Positions 1-10,919 of a stretch of DNA of 64,000 bases are shown in pieces. The first letter of the stretch is position 1; the number at the start of each line of letters is the position of its first letter. Source of the DNA: Lycocorax pyrrhopterus obiensis (taxonomy: Eukaryota > Chordata > Aves > Passeriformes > Paradisaeidae); the NCBI GenBank assembly GCA_014706295.1, contig JACSVZ010000007.1, forward strand, positions 56,806,975 to 56,870,974, given 5' to 3'. The translations under genes and the position numbers were made by a program. A model generated the notes under the pieces. It was not told the origin of the DNA. It made no database searches and saw only the letters and a list, made by a program, of their open reading frames with translations.

Positions 1-640
1 TAATTAATCAATGGAAAAATGAAAAAGACAGAAAAATTGGGGCAACAATTTGCAAGTAGTATGCAGGCAAGAGGGAAATGGGTTAAAAGAAGTGTGGAGA
101 ACATGGTTTTCAGTTACTCTGTTTTCTCCATTCCCCTTCTTTCTCTCCCGTCCATGTCACTCCAAGAAAAGCAGCTGGCATCTGTAGCCTGTTGTGCAGA
201 TGGGTTGAGAGGAGCACATATTCCACGATGTGTCTGGCACACTTCAAAAGTGGCTGGTGACTGATTGTGTATTTGCCAGCAGCCAGTGATTAGGGAGACT
301 TGCTGTAGCCATGGATGTCTGGCAGCACACGGAGTCCAAGAGACTGAGGGCATAAGGAAACATCACATTAATGCCTCTCAAAGCGCTGGCCGCATATGCA
401 GCCACGTGGTAGACACAGCCTGCAGGGTGAGCATGTCCCTTATCCTGACTTGTCAGTTTCACAGGAGTCCTAAGTTTTCATTTTTATTCCTAGATGTATG
501 TAATATGCACTGGAATATGTTGTTGTGTGTACATCTTGTGAGAAAGTACACCTTGTACACCTTGTACACCTTGATGCTTGGCCTGAACAAGTTGCAGTTT
601 AAATAGGCAGGAGCAGCAAAGGGCAGGAGATGGAAGATTT
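1..640. other. Non-coding DNA, no gene seen
   Basis: No open frame here exceeds about 113 codons and none reads as a known domain. The only structure I see is the short 9-bp triplication listed separately. It ends at a MIR relic. Confidence 0.6.
547..573. repeat. Three tandem copies of a 9-bp unit (TACACCTTG)
   Basis: The unit TACACCTTG occurs three times with no spacer. Copies are identical, consistent with local slippage. It would encode a short repeated tripeptide in some frames, but nothing around it suggests translation. Confidence 0.9.
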
Positions 641-731
641 CTCCATTCCACAGTGAAGGAACTGAAACACAGAGAAACAACATTGTTGGGTGACACATAG
701 GAGTTGTGACAGTGGTGAGAGCTAAATCCCA
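641..731 (-). mobile_element. MIR-type SINE relic
   Basis: Reading along +, the segment follows the reverse complement of the MIR core: a stretch like 'cattccacagtgaaggaact' leads into a GAAACACAGAG motif, then GGGTGACACATAG (MIR: GGTCACACAG), then GAGCTAAATCCCA (MIR: GAGCTGGGATTCGAACCCA). Order and spacing match, though divergence is heavy as expected for a relic that predates birds. It is non-autonomous and long dead. The assignment rests on recalled consensus. Confidence 0.6.
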
Positions 732-1665
732 TTATTACAAGCCTTTTTTGAGGGTTTTAGCTTCAATATGACTCTTTGCCTGTGTGTACAATGCACACCT
801 CTGACTCGAAGCCACTTGACTCTTTCCTCCAGCAAGGCAGGGCTCTGCTAACCTTGAGCACAGGTCAGATGCCAACCTTATCAGGGTTCTGTGGCTCTCC
901 TCGATTTCCACTGTGGCCTCTCTGTCATCACCACTCTGCAGCACAGCTGGGACACAGTTCTTGCCTTTTGGAGGAGGCACAGGAGGCACTTACCCCTTTC
1001 ACTGTCTGCTCCCTGCCCACCCAGACTGGTGTAGGACCAGGAGAGGAAATGAGGCACAGGCAGGCAGGTGGCAAATGACACTGAGACGATGCTGACATGG
1101 CTGCAGCAACATTCCTGCAAAGAGCCAGCTGCTGGCAGGCAGCTTTGCCACGGTCTTTGCCATGCAGGCAGGACATGGCATTGCTCAGGAACTCTCTGGA
1201 GCCTCTCACTCGTTTTTCTGGAATGGTACCAGCACAAAGCTGCAGCAACACGCTGGTGATTCAGGCCCAGCATGAATGGCAGAGCTGGACTGGTAACTTT
1301 GCTGCATGCCAAGAGGGACTGTGCCAGAAAATTCACTGCCAGCAGCATACTTGCACCACATTCAGCTTTACAGACACCTTTCCAAAACAAATATATCTGC
1401 TTAGAATGAAATTCAGTTCTTTGTGAAGCGGCGTCAGGCTCGGCTGATTGGGGTTGTTTATGGAAACTCACCAGCTTTCCAGTGGTGAGTTCTCCAGCAT
1501 CAAATCCACTCTCTGCATTCCTCATCACAAAGTTAAGAGCCTTCTTCCAACCTACACTCAGGACTCAAACTTGTGGTGATCTTCAGGAGAGGCTAAGGCA
1601 GAATATCTTCCTCCCTTTCCCCCATCATTGGGTGATCTTTCTTATCATGAGACTTGTGCACTTCC
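732..1665. other. Unique DNA, no gene supported
   Basis: A 215-codon open frame runs on the minus strand (881-1528), but its translation is rich in Ser, Cys, Leu and Gln, shows no domain, and is overlapped by several open frames on both strands. That pattern suggests locally low stop-codon density. I see no splice-site framework or promoter around it. Confidence 0.55.
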
Positions 1666-1745
1666 AGTGCTGTGCCCCTGGTGAACTGGGCTGTTCATTG
1701 GTCACTAAACCCACCTCTGGCCTCAGTTTCCCATCAGATAATCCC
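1666..1745 (+). mobile_element. Possible MIR-type SINE fragment
   Basis: The order of motifs (TGGTCACTAAACCCA, then CCTCTGGCCTCAGTTTCCC, then ATCAGATAAT) parallels the MIR segment in which a 'GTCACTTAACC' block is followed by 'CCTCAGTTTCC' and an 'ATCTGTAAAAT' block. Only about 80 bp match, so a chance pyrimidine-rich resemblance cannot be excluded. Confidence 0.35.
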
Positions 1746-1828
1746 CGTGGCACCTCCTGCCCAACCATTTGGCTGTGATAGAAGACCCATGGGCTCTGGC
1801 AGGACCTCAGCCAGCATCCAGTCACTGG

Positions 1829-1842
1829 AAAAAAAAAAAAAA
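1829..1842. repeat. Poly(A) run, 14 bp
   Basis: An uninterrupted run of 14 A residues. There is no upstream AATAAA or recognisable processed copy, so it is annotated only as a homopolymer. Confidence 0.9.
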
Positions 1843-4124
1843 CCAACTTTATTCTGACCCACTCTCATACCTCTTCTGCACTGATGCTCTCCCGGATGAT
1901 CCAGAAACTGAAGGAGGATTGGGACACCACTGACAAGTGGGTGTCCATGCTCCTCATCCAGAAGTGTCCAGGAGGCAAGGACTGGCTCTCTGGCTCTGCC
2001 CTGGGCACAGACAAGGACACTGCTGTGGCAGCACACCCTCCTGAGCAAGAGCCAGGACCCACCTCTTTCACCAGAGGAACGAACTCAAATACTTGCATGA
2101 ACAGAAATAAAACACGTGACAGAAAATCAGGAGGATCAGGATTGCTTATTAGTGTAGACCACTTTTCTCTGCAGTGGGAACACCTGTGCATCAGAGAAGG
2201 AACCTTAATCTTCGGTCACTTTTCATACATTATTCACTATTATAAATTGCTATTGTGTACCCTGATATTGCAACCTGTCAGCTGGCACCGGCATGACCGG
2301 TGATTTCATCAGGTATAATGGCTACCACCAGCCTGAGCCCTAGCCTGGAAGCCTAGGAAAACTAGGATATTCAGCAGGTGCTTTTAGGAGAGAAAGCTTC
2401 CTACAGACAGAGCTTGAGTTAGTGTATGAGGAAAGAAGAGGAAATGCAAAGCTGGCATAGCCTCAGCTTGGAAAAACTGACAGTCAGACAGCAGTCCCCA
2501 GGGAAAATATCCTAATTTGGGAGAGCAGGAGGAATAGCTGTGGATTGTTTGGTGCAGGGTTGGGAAGTAGCCAGGCCAGTTCCAGGGCCATGGTGGGAGC
2601 AGCTGGGCATGTCCCTGGCTGGGGAAGGACAGGCCATGCAGAGCCGGGGGCTCCACGGGGACATCGGATGTGGCCTGTGGGGCTTGGCATCCTGGAAGAG
2701 CCACTCTGGTTGATCCAAGCAGTAACACAGAGGGAAGCAGTGCGGGGGATTTGCCTCAGCCTTGCTTTCTCCCTGGCAGAGGTAAACTATTCAACCCTCT
2801 GCACTCCAGCCCCCCGGGGGACTTGCCACCCAGTTCGAGAGCAGGCGCATTAATAAACCAACAATATCTGTGTCTGCATCTAGATCTAATCTGTGGCTGC
2901 TCAGTGAGATTCACTGCTTCCCACCCCCAGCAGCATCTTGTCAGTAGTTCTGGAGCTCAGTTCTCCACCTGCAGTTTGAACATCCCATACAGTGGTGTTG
3001 ATTTAGAGCACATTCCTCCACTGTCCTGTTGACCAGTGTTAGAGAAGTCCAGGTGATGTCCATCCCTTCAGGGAAGTGATGCCTTTCCTGCTTTCATTGG
3101 TTGGTTCAGCACATGATTCTGGCTTTCTGGATAGACAAGCCCTTGCTGGATTTTGTCAGCTGAGCTGCAGCCCTTACCTGCTTCACTGAAAGTTCTCCAG
3201 AGGCCATTAATTTGGCATCAGTGTTTCCTCCTGAGGTTGCTGTCAGGTTTGTCATGGTCTCAAAGTCTGATCTCTGTGGAATCCTCCAGAAAGATCTTGA
3301 TGGCACACAGGGCCAAGTAGAGTCTCTGCTTCCCCAAGATGCCTTCCTGCCACCTCTCTTCCTCTGTTTCATCTGAGCTCCAGCTTCACACAACAGTGTT
3401 TAGTACCTTCAGATTCATTATTTAGCTACATTTTGGGCAAAACACTCTAAATATTAATGCAAACAAGGCCTGTTTCTTTTAACTGTTTCCCTCTGCTTGC
3501 TGATAGAAACAAGAGGAGAGCTATTCCCTGGGGACGGCCTGCCCATCTGGAGTATTCAGGCTGTTAGGGTCTGCTTTTCATCCTCTTCCTTGGCACTTGC
3601 TTTTTGCAGGGCTGGGCTGCACATTCACAGGTATATGACATTACTGATAATACTGCAACAAGCTGGCATTCATCAAGCATCTGGGATGAAAGCTGTCTTT
3701 AAAAATGCAGGTAGGGGCCTGTGCCATGGGAAAAATGACCAGGTTTTCCAATCACTCATATGGAGTTATCTGGACACATGGCTACCTTTCATCACTTATG
3801 CTGGCGCCAAAAAAAAGGGATTATAAAGCCAACATGCCTGTTGAAATGTCTGTGTGTACTAAGCTGTCATGGACTTGTTTTGGGTCAAAATAACACGTGT
3901 ACTTCATTTCTTTGTTTTTAATTTTTTTTTTTACTGTCTTGATTTTCTTGTGAGAATGTGAATAAAGAAGACACAACTTATCCAGAGAAAACATAAGTAA
4001 TAGTGCCATTAACCAACACTGCTTCTTGAAAGCCATGCACAACCCAAAGCATACTGCAATGATAGAAATAAATACAAATATCCAAGTCATTTTTCTCTTA
4101 AAAACTAAACACTTCAGGAAATGG
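1843..4124. other. Unique DNA, no gene seen
   Basis: Open frames reach only about 139 codons (1884-2303, +). A 95-codon minus-strand frame at 3106-3393 (basic start, hydrophilic, Ser/Thr/Ala-rich end) is the least random-looking but matches no family I recognise. Short T-rich runs lie near 3920. Confidence 0.55.
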
Positions 4125-4232
4125 GTTTGACCGACCTGGTCTAGTTGAACGTGTCCCTGCCCATGGCAGGGTGTTTGGAACGAGGTGATCCTTTAGGTCC
4201 TTTCCAGCCCAAACCATTCTCTGATTCCATGA
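4125..4232 (+). mobile_element. CR1 LINE 3' tail (young avian type), 5'-truncated
   Basis: This is the terminal part of an avian CR1 3' untranslated region. A CCTGGTCTAGTTGAA block is followed by GTGTCCCTGCCCATGGCAGG, a gap region, CTTTAGGTCCTTTCCA, and an end that reads CCATTCTCTGATTCCATG, a decayed form of the CR1 ATTCTATG repeat. CR1 copies are typically truncated at the 5' end, as here. No coding capacity remains. Its 3' end points at the 3' end of the ancient CR1 that begins near 4300. Confidence 0.85.
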
Positions 4233-4299
4233 GCTACAGCCTCCTTATCAGCAGTGTCTGTGCCACAAACATAAAACCAGAAGAGCAGCTGTACCAGGT

Positions 4300-4620
4300 C
4301 ACGTCCAGGTCCATCTAGCCTGGCATCCAGCTTTGGACTGCTGTCATAAACGTTGGAAAGAGGAAGGAAGAGGAAAACCTCTAAGATACATTCCCCTACT
4401 AGCATCAGCTGTTCTCAGGTCAGGGACTCCCTGAGCAAGGTGTGTTTTCTCTCTTTAGTAACCTCAGTGCATTTCTCTGCTGTGAACTTGTCCAGTCACT
4501 GGTTGAACCCTTACAAACTTTTATCATCCTCAACATCCTTTGGCAAGCAATTCCATAGATCTGCTATCTATAGCATGCAAAACTACCGCTTCTTGTTTGG
4601 AACCCAGTTCATGCACCACA
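4300..4620 (-). mobile_element. Ancient CR1 LINE fragment, 3' region
   Basis: Read along +, the segment begins CCAGGTCCATCTAGCCTGGC, the reverse complement of the 3' end of an old CR1 lineage shared by birds, turtles and crocodilians. It continues through GAACTTGTCCAGTCACTGG and CATCCTTTGGCAAGCAATTC (old-CR1 CATCCTTTGGCAATGAGTTCC) into CTTCTTGTTTGGAACCC. Many substitutions and small gaps mark it as much older than the tail at 4125-4232. It is non-functional. Confidence 0.75.
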
Positions 4621-5849
4621 AAAAACAATTGACAGTCCATCCCTACCCAGCTTTTCTGTGATGATATTAAGCAGCCATGCAAATTAACAGCAATGGCATT
4701 ATTCAGATTTGGCTTTACATCATTCATGAAGCTATGCTGACATATTGCAGACTGCAAATGCTCATCTTCTGCAGAACTTGCTTGGAAAAGGCACACAGCC
4801 TCCCTAATAGCTAATAAAAGAATGCATTTGAAAGATTTTCTGGCCTATACAAATAACTCTGAGCAATTTGCACAATCTGCAGGGCTTGGTTTTCCATTGC
4901 ATGGCTGTAACGGTGTAATACTTGGAGAAACTGTGTGTAAAGATCTGTGGGTTGGAAAGGAAGTAATTTCCATTAAAATCCTATAAAAAAAAGGATTATG
5001 GCACAGCACTGGACAATGTAGTTTTCAAAAATACGCTTCAAGAGACAGAAAAGAAAGAATATATTCATTTTAAAAATGTCATTGTTCAAAGGTATAACGT
5101 TAGTCCTTCCAGGTTTTCCTGATGGCAGTGAGTGATAGGGCTCTGCTTTGCTCCCCAGTGAGTCAGTGGTGTGCACCACCCCACAACAGTTATGGCTTTT
5201 CATTTATCATTGTGCAGCATTTTGTCCCCATTCTTGTGTGTTTTCCTCTGCTACTGCCATTTGTGTCATTCCAATGGGGGCAATTTTAACTGGGATGTCA
5301 AAAAGCAGCAGCAAAGGAGTGAGGCCCTCTGAGGAGGGAGCCAGCATCTCCCGTGTCTCCAAGGAGAGATCTGCAAAGAATGGCAAGGAGGATGCCAAGC
5401 CAGAGAGTCACTCCATGCCAGAGCTGGGAGAGTCACTGTGGCGAGCAAGGAACAAGAAAGGGAGGAGAAAAGGAGGGAGCTTGCCACCTTTCCCTGCAGG
5501 ACTCATGCAAACTACTGATAATGTGTGTTTTATTCATTCCTTGCCTTTGTTCTCTAACCATCTCTTGAGAGATGTTTCAAAGAAAGGGAGGTGAGGAATA
5601 GACTAAAAGTCTCCTTTTAGATTGAGGAATGCAGGCTCCACCCTTGCTCCCAGCTCCATCCTTTTTGTGCTGCTGCAGCTGGGGAGTCTCCCTTGAGGCT
5701 CTAACTTAAACCTGGGGTTGGTCCTAAGCCAAATGGTCCAAGGATCAGGGGAGCCATTTTCTTCCCCGAGCTCAGGGCCGGCCTTTCATTTACAGTGCTG
5801 AGAGGTCAAAGATCCCTTGGGGAAGGACTCCATCCATTGCACCACAGGG
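4621..5849. other. Unique DNA, no gene supported
   Basis: A plus-strand frame at 5148-5594 (148 codons) contains a Ser/Lys/Glu-rich stretch that looks protein-like by composition, but there is no domain and no splice framework. The rest is AT-rich sequence without recognisable repeats. Confidence 0.5.
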
Positions 5850-6480
5850 GAGCTGGAAAGATGCAGAGGTGACGGTGAGCAACCAGGTGAATGTCATCTC
5901 CTCATGTGATGCTGCTGTGCAGAATGTCCTGAACACGCACAGGAGGAGCCACGACCTGGGTTTTTTTCTGTGCACAACAGCACGGGGCAACCGCGGGAAC
6001 GCTCTGTCCCGTTTTCAAGTCCGCACTTCAAAAGAGATGTTGACAGGTTGGAAAGGCTTCAGGGAAAGGTACATGAGCAGCCTGAGATCTGCAAAACTTT
6101 ATGGTAGGAGACTGAGAACTCAGTGGAATTCTTCTGTTTGAAGGAAGGCTGAGGAGTGACTTGCTTGTGGTCTACAAGTATGAGCATGGGGAAAATACAA
6201 CAGATGTTCCAAGCAGAAAATAAACCCATAATAAAATCTAGTGGTTGGTTGTTGGTGCTAGATACATTCAGAACAGAAGGCAAGTAAAAAAATTGGAGGT
6301 AATTAGCCACCACTTAGTAGAGTAAAGTTGGATTTTCAGTTTCTCCTTTAAATCTAGATTGGATGACTTCCTGAAATCTCCTCTTCAACATCTGAAGATG
6401 GAGAGGAGCCCATGGGAGATGATTTTGTGTCAGGGTTATACAGCAGTTCAGATGACCATCATGAAAGCTCCCATGGCAAA
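5850..6480 (+). mobile_element. Ancient CR1 LINE, end of reverse-transcriptase ORF plus 3' UTR
   Basis: The copy collinearly follows an old amniote CR1 consensus. A GTGATGCTGCTGTGCAGAAT block is the degraded end of the reverse-transcriptase ORF. Then come GATGTTGACAGGTTGGAAAGG, GGAGTGACTTGCTTGTGGTC, TACAAGTATGAGCATGGGGA, a GGTAATTAGCCACC block, AAATCTAGATTGGATGACTT and, near 6434, GGTTATACAGCAGTTCAGAT, which matches the GTGTTATACAGGAGGTCAGA block just before the CR1 3' end. Frameshifts and stops interrupt the reading frame, so no enzyme can be made. Its position says nothing about host genes. Confidence 0.85.
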
Positions 6481-7069
6481 ACTGAATGTACAGCAGAGTT
6501 GATCTTCCATGCCAAGGGCCTTTAGTCCTTACTCTGACAACCCTTGTGTGACCCTGGGTGCACTGGGAAATCCATATGATCCCTATTCACAGTGTGTTTA
6601 TGTACCCCAGAGGCATGAATGGGAGAAATGTTTCCATGCTGGGTAATCAGGATTAAATCTCACTGAGATTACAGCATTCAACGTCAGCGCCTCCGAAACT
6701 GAGATAAAGAACAAGTAAAAAAAAATAGCCCCCTTTTATTTTCACACAATAGATCTGCTATCAACAGTAGCCAATCTGCTAGCAATGATACTAAAATGTA
6801 TTGCTATGTTCAGAAAATGTACCATTTTTGGTACATTTGGTACCTCACCTAAAACCAGCGTGATCTGGCCGACTGGGAGAAGTGAGTGTTGGAAAAACGT
6901 TCTGTCTGGTCACTTGAGCTCGGGGAGATCCACTGGGCTGCTTGGAGGCTTTGGCACTGTTTGGATTCAGATCTCCACAAGTCTATTTTTTTTTTTTTAA
7001 AAACATACCTGATGCGTGCAGGTTACACCTGAGAAGAGAGAAACTTTTTTAGGTATTTGGCTTGAAATG

Positions 7070-7260
7070 GTCCCCGGGTGAGCGTTCACACTCCCATTCT
7101 GCAGTGACCTCTGCTGGCAAGGGCAGGACCCGGGATCTCCCTCCCTCCCACACCGCCGCGTTCGGGGCATCTGCAAACGGGTTTTTTTTTATTAGCACCC
7201 TTATCTGGAGGTGTTCAATTACCCTCGGTGTCAGTGCGGGGCAACACGGGTAAGGTAATG
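7070..7260. promoter_or_regulatory. Short CpG-rich patch
   Basis: By eye there are about 11 CpG dinucleotides in 190 bp, including a cluster at 7151-7165, in a neighbourhood where CpG is rare. The segment is also GC-rich. It is too short for a confident CpG-island call and no TATA or initiator context is evident. It contains the CTCF-like match at 7100-7119. A regulatory role is inference only. Confidence 0.3.
7100..7119 (-). promoter_or_regulatory. CTCF-like motif match
   Basis: The minus strand reads TGCCAGCAGAGGTCACTGCA. Its CCAGCAGAGGTCAC portion differs from the CTCF core CCASYAGRKGGCRS at one position (T for G). A motif alone does not show binding, but the CpG-rich setting suits a real site. 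Confidence 0.3.
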
Positions 7261-10240
7261 GAGCTGTCATGCAAGTGCAAGAAAGTGCCATGGGGCGTGT
7301 GAAGGTGGTAGTTAAACAGAGATAGTCAAATCTGATTAACGGCAATGATAGAGGAGTGTCAACATACGCCAGTCTCGATGATTAAAAGAGAAAGTAGCTG
7401 GAAATTAGCAATTGCTATAGGTAGCTTAAGGATATTGTTATTTTTTTCAGCTTTTGAAACATCCCTTCGGGCATGTGTCTGCCAGTGAAATCACTGAGAT
7501 ATTTTTCCAGTGCGTAAGGAGTTGCTGTCATGCAGCAACTCATCAAAGATGCCCCTTGCTCTTCTGGAGGGATCTGTGCTTTTAGTGGCACAGTCTCTGT
7601 TGCTGTAAATCACATTAGTGCAATTTACTTCATTGCTTCCTTACCCTGACAGAGAATCTGGCTCCAAATCTTTACATTACAGTTGTCCAAGAGCAGCTAC
7701 GAACACCGGGTTAGTTCTTGGCCCTTGGACAAGTCCCCAGGTTCACTGTTGCAACTTGCCTTCTTATATCTGACTCTTTTTTTTTAAATTATTTTATGTA
7801 ACTAGTTTTTCTTTCTATGATCACCATTTGTTTGCCATTTCAGGGACTGTTTGCATCCCTGTAACCAATAAAGTCTTATTTCCTTGCAGAATGCACAGAG
7901 GAGCAGTGTTTCTAGGTAATATCCTCAACTCAGTGCAGGTGGAAATGTTAAAGTCCCGTCTGCCTGCCTGTCCTGAGCTCTGCCCTCCTTACCGTCACTG
8001 TCTAAATATGCATGGCTAGTTCTGACTGTGAGCAGCAGCTCGGAGCCAGAGCACGAACAGAGCCCAGAGAGCAAAATTAGCTTACAAATTAACATGCAAT
8101 GTGTAACCTGAGTTTTGGCTGCGTGTTGGTGCTCTCAGAGAGCAGCCAGGGGCTGGTGTCTGAGGAGGAGGATAACAGCAGGGCGGCAGAGAGCAGATAA
8201 TCCCCAGCCTGCTCTGCCAGCCACCAGTGACTAATCTGACCCAGGTGCAGTGGCTGGTAATGTATAAGGTGTTGATGAAAAATTACCTATTTTCCCTCAC
8301 CTGTGTCTATAATGCAAGTAGCTCCAGCTCTTGGAGACATCCTGATCTAGAAGCAGAAGGCTACAAGAGCCCGTCTTCAGAGGGCTTCCCCTCCCTGGGT
8401 CAGTTTGTCCCCATCTCCTTGGGGTTGCAGTGGCAAACGGAGGTGGGATGTATTCCCTCCCCTGCAGAGGAAGAGGCTCATGAATAATTGTGTTCCCCGA
8501 GGAAACTGTCCAGGGCCAAGTGCTGGAAGGCAAAGTAAAAGGAGAGGGACGCTTTATGACTCCAGCGTGGCCAGGATGGTTGAAAGCACCAGCAGACAAC
8601 TAAGTTCGTGTCTGCTGGAATTCCTCCCATGGTGAAGCCCTTCAGGAAAACCCAGTTTTACCCCTCCATGGCAGAATGCCCCTGCCACCTCCAAACTGCT
8701 CCATGAGGGCCGCCAGGAAAAAGTGACACATCAAAGCCTGAGCACCACAATTTCTTCACGTGCCTCCTGTTAGAAAATTCCCTGGACATTCTGGTCAGGG
8801 CCAAACCACCACACCCCCCCCCAGTACTGGGAACAGACCACCAGCCCAGTGACACTGCTGCTTTCTACTCCTTCTAGCTGAATCCCAGTATTTTTTCTGG
8901 ATCACTGACAGTCCTGGTTAGTTAATGTGGCTCTCCAGGGGCTTGCAGAAGATTCACAGCTCTTCAGGTCTCTTCCTGTGAACTCCTGGGATTTGATGAA
9001 CTCTGTTGCAGCCAAGGTGCATGGGAATCTCATAAATCTTCCCCTGCCCTATTGTAAGTTGTTTAGTGCATCTTATCACGTTCGACATCTCTAGTTATAG
9101 TAATCACTTTTAAAAATGTACTTCTGCGATGTCAGTAATTAATCAAATGCCTTTGTTTCATTAGCCATAATAATACCTTTGGTTTCATGTTCTTAGGTGT
9201 TCCTCTTTATAAACCCCTCCTGATGAGTCTCTCCTCCTTAGCACACCATCACTCCAGATGCTTTAACATTGCTGATAAGGTGCTTAATGGAAAGACTATG
9301 AAAATTTCTTTTCTTATATCAGACTGGGATCTAAAAGGGTTGGGATCAACATCAGGTCTGCTTTGCAGCTGCAAATACTGGCACTGCTCTTTAATCCCTG
9401 TAGCTCCTGACTGACTCCAGAGAGCTTCCCCTGCGGCTCCCAACCCAGACCCTGTCCCTGGCCCACCCCTTCTAAAAGGTCTCATGTTGGTTTGAAAGGA
9501 ATAGGATCAGTGCCTAGAGGAAAGGAAAACTCCTGACAGTCTGTAGAGTGTGTGGGGACCTCACCTGTCACAGCAATGTGCACTGAAGCAGTGCACACGG
9601 GGCTGACTGTGAAACCTGGTTATTCGGTATCTCTAACTCTGCGATTTGTGCCGCTGCTGTACACTTTAGAGTCATGCTGCACAGCAAGGACTTTCTTCTC
9701 ATCTTATTTTCTTCTTTCCTCTGGGATCATTCCTTTTTTATTTTTTTTTTAAATCACGGAAAAGAAATTAATTCTGGCATACTTCTGGGAGGAAAATAAT
9801 TGTATAAAGTCATTGGCAAACAGTCTCTGCCCAAACACGCATGCAGAAAGCGAGTTCTCACAATTATGGTTAATGCAAAATGAAGTCAGATTATAGAGGC
9901 CTCCAGCGTGATTTCTAGCATGATAATGATGAGAAGAGACGATTAGGCTTATCACAGACAAAGCTTGTGTGCTGAGATTTTTAGTAATTCAAAAACAGCC
10001 GCCCTGCTACAATGCACTTGAACTACTTATCTGCAGCATGGTGTTCCCAACCGCTGTAGCTTTGCAAAGTGAGCCAAAGGAGGGATTTTCTGCACTATTT
10101 TACACCGTGATACTGCAAAATGCTGAAGTGCAGGCATCACCTCCATCTCCAGCACGTGGAGCAGCTCCGTGGGCTTGGCTGGGAAGTGCTGTGTGCCTTG
10201 AGGTGCACAGGTGCTGCTCATTACCTGGGTGCTCGAGCAG

Positions 10241-10295
10241 TTTGGTTTTTTGGTGGGTTTTTGTGTTTTGGTTTTTTGGGGTTTTTTTAATTTTG
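10241..10295. repeat. G/T-rich low-complexity stretch
   Basis: Runs of T are separated by GG or GGG over about 55 bp. A similar stretch occurs at 49688-49738, and an A/C-rich version at 36796-36854. Such runs are common low-complexity DNA and are not by themselves evidence of a retroposed tail. Confidence 0.7.
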
Positions 10296-10919
10296 GAGTG
10301 AGGCCTTACCTGAACCTCCTGCAGCTCTATGCATCTGCCATGGGAAGGCTGAGAAGTCTCAGAGAAGAGCCTGATGAGAGCCTGGAGCAACACTCGCCCC
10401 CTCCTTTATTTAGTGAGGAACTCCAGTGCAAAACCTAGAGCTGTTGTACCCTGGTAGAACCCAAAGTCAGCAGAAACTGTTTAAGTTCTGGGCATGGCAT
10501 GGATCCAAAATCCCTTACATGTCCATGTTCCCACTCCATATGGCACTGGTTTGTGATGGGGACTGTCTCAGAAGAAATGATTCTGAGTGCGGTTTCCTAT
10601 GCCCCGATGAGGTCCTGCCAGAATGCTGGTCAGGTCATGGCAGGCCTGTTTTAGCTCTTTGTCACTGCTTTTCTTCTGCAGCTCCATCAGGACCCTTGAC
10701 CTCATAGTACCACTTTTCTCAGCTCTGATCATTGTGTCTGAACACTTGTGTCCCTTTGCCTTGATCCCAGTGAGGGTCTGTCTCGGCTGGCAGAGAAAAT
10801 CCTGGGTTCTGGATAACCCGAGCTGCACAAGACAGCAGGACACGAAGAAATGCAGCCTCTGAGCAGCCGTCATGTGAATTAGCCCAGCTGGAAAGGAGCC
10901 AGGCTGCAGGAAGGGCAGT

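Larger units (their letters stand above)
6481..10919. other. Long unique stretch, no gene seen
   Basis: No open frame exceeds about 125 codons and none is recognisable. It contains the CpG-rich patch at 7070-7260, a poly-C run near 8814-8822, and a G/T-rich low-complexity stretch at 10241-10295. Several AT-rich segments (around 7380-7450 and 9050-9330) look like unique, unrearranged DNA that could include conserved non-coding elements, but conservation cannot be judged from one genome. Confidence 0.55.

Noticed and set aside
881..1528. 215-codon minus-strand frame
   Set aside because: No domain, skewed composition and several competing frames. Typical of stop-poor non-coding sequence.
3106..3393. 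95-codon minus-strand frame as a possible exon
   Set aside because: No known protein similarity could be recalled and the splice sites were not convincing.
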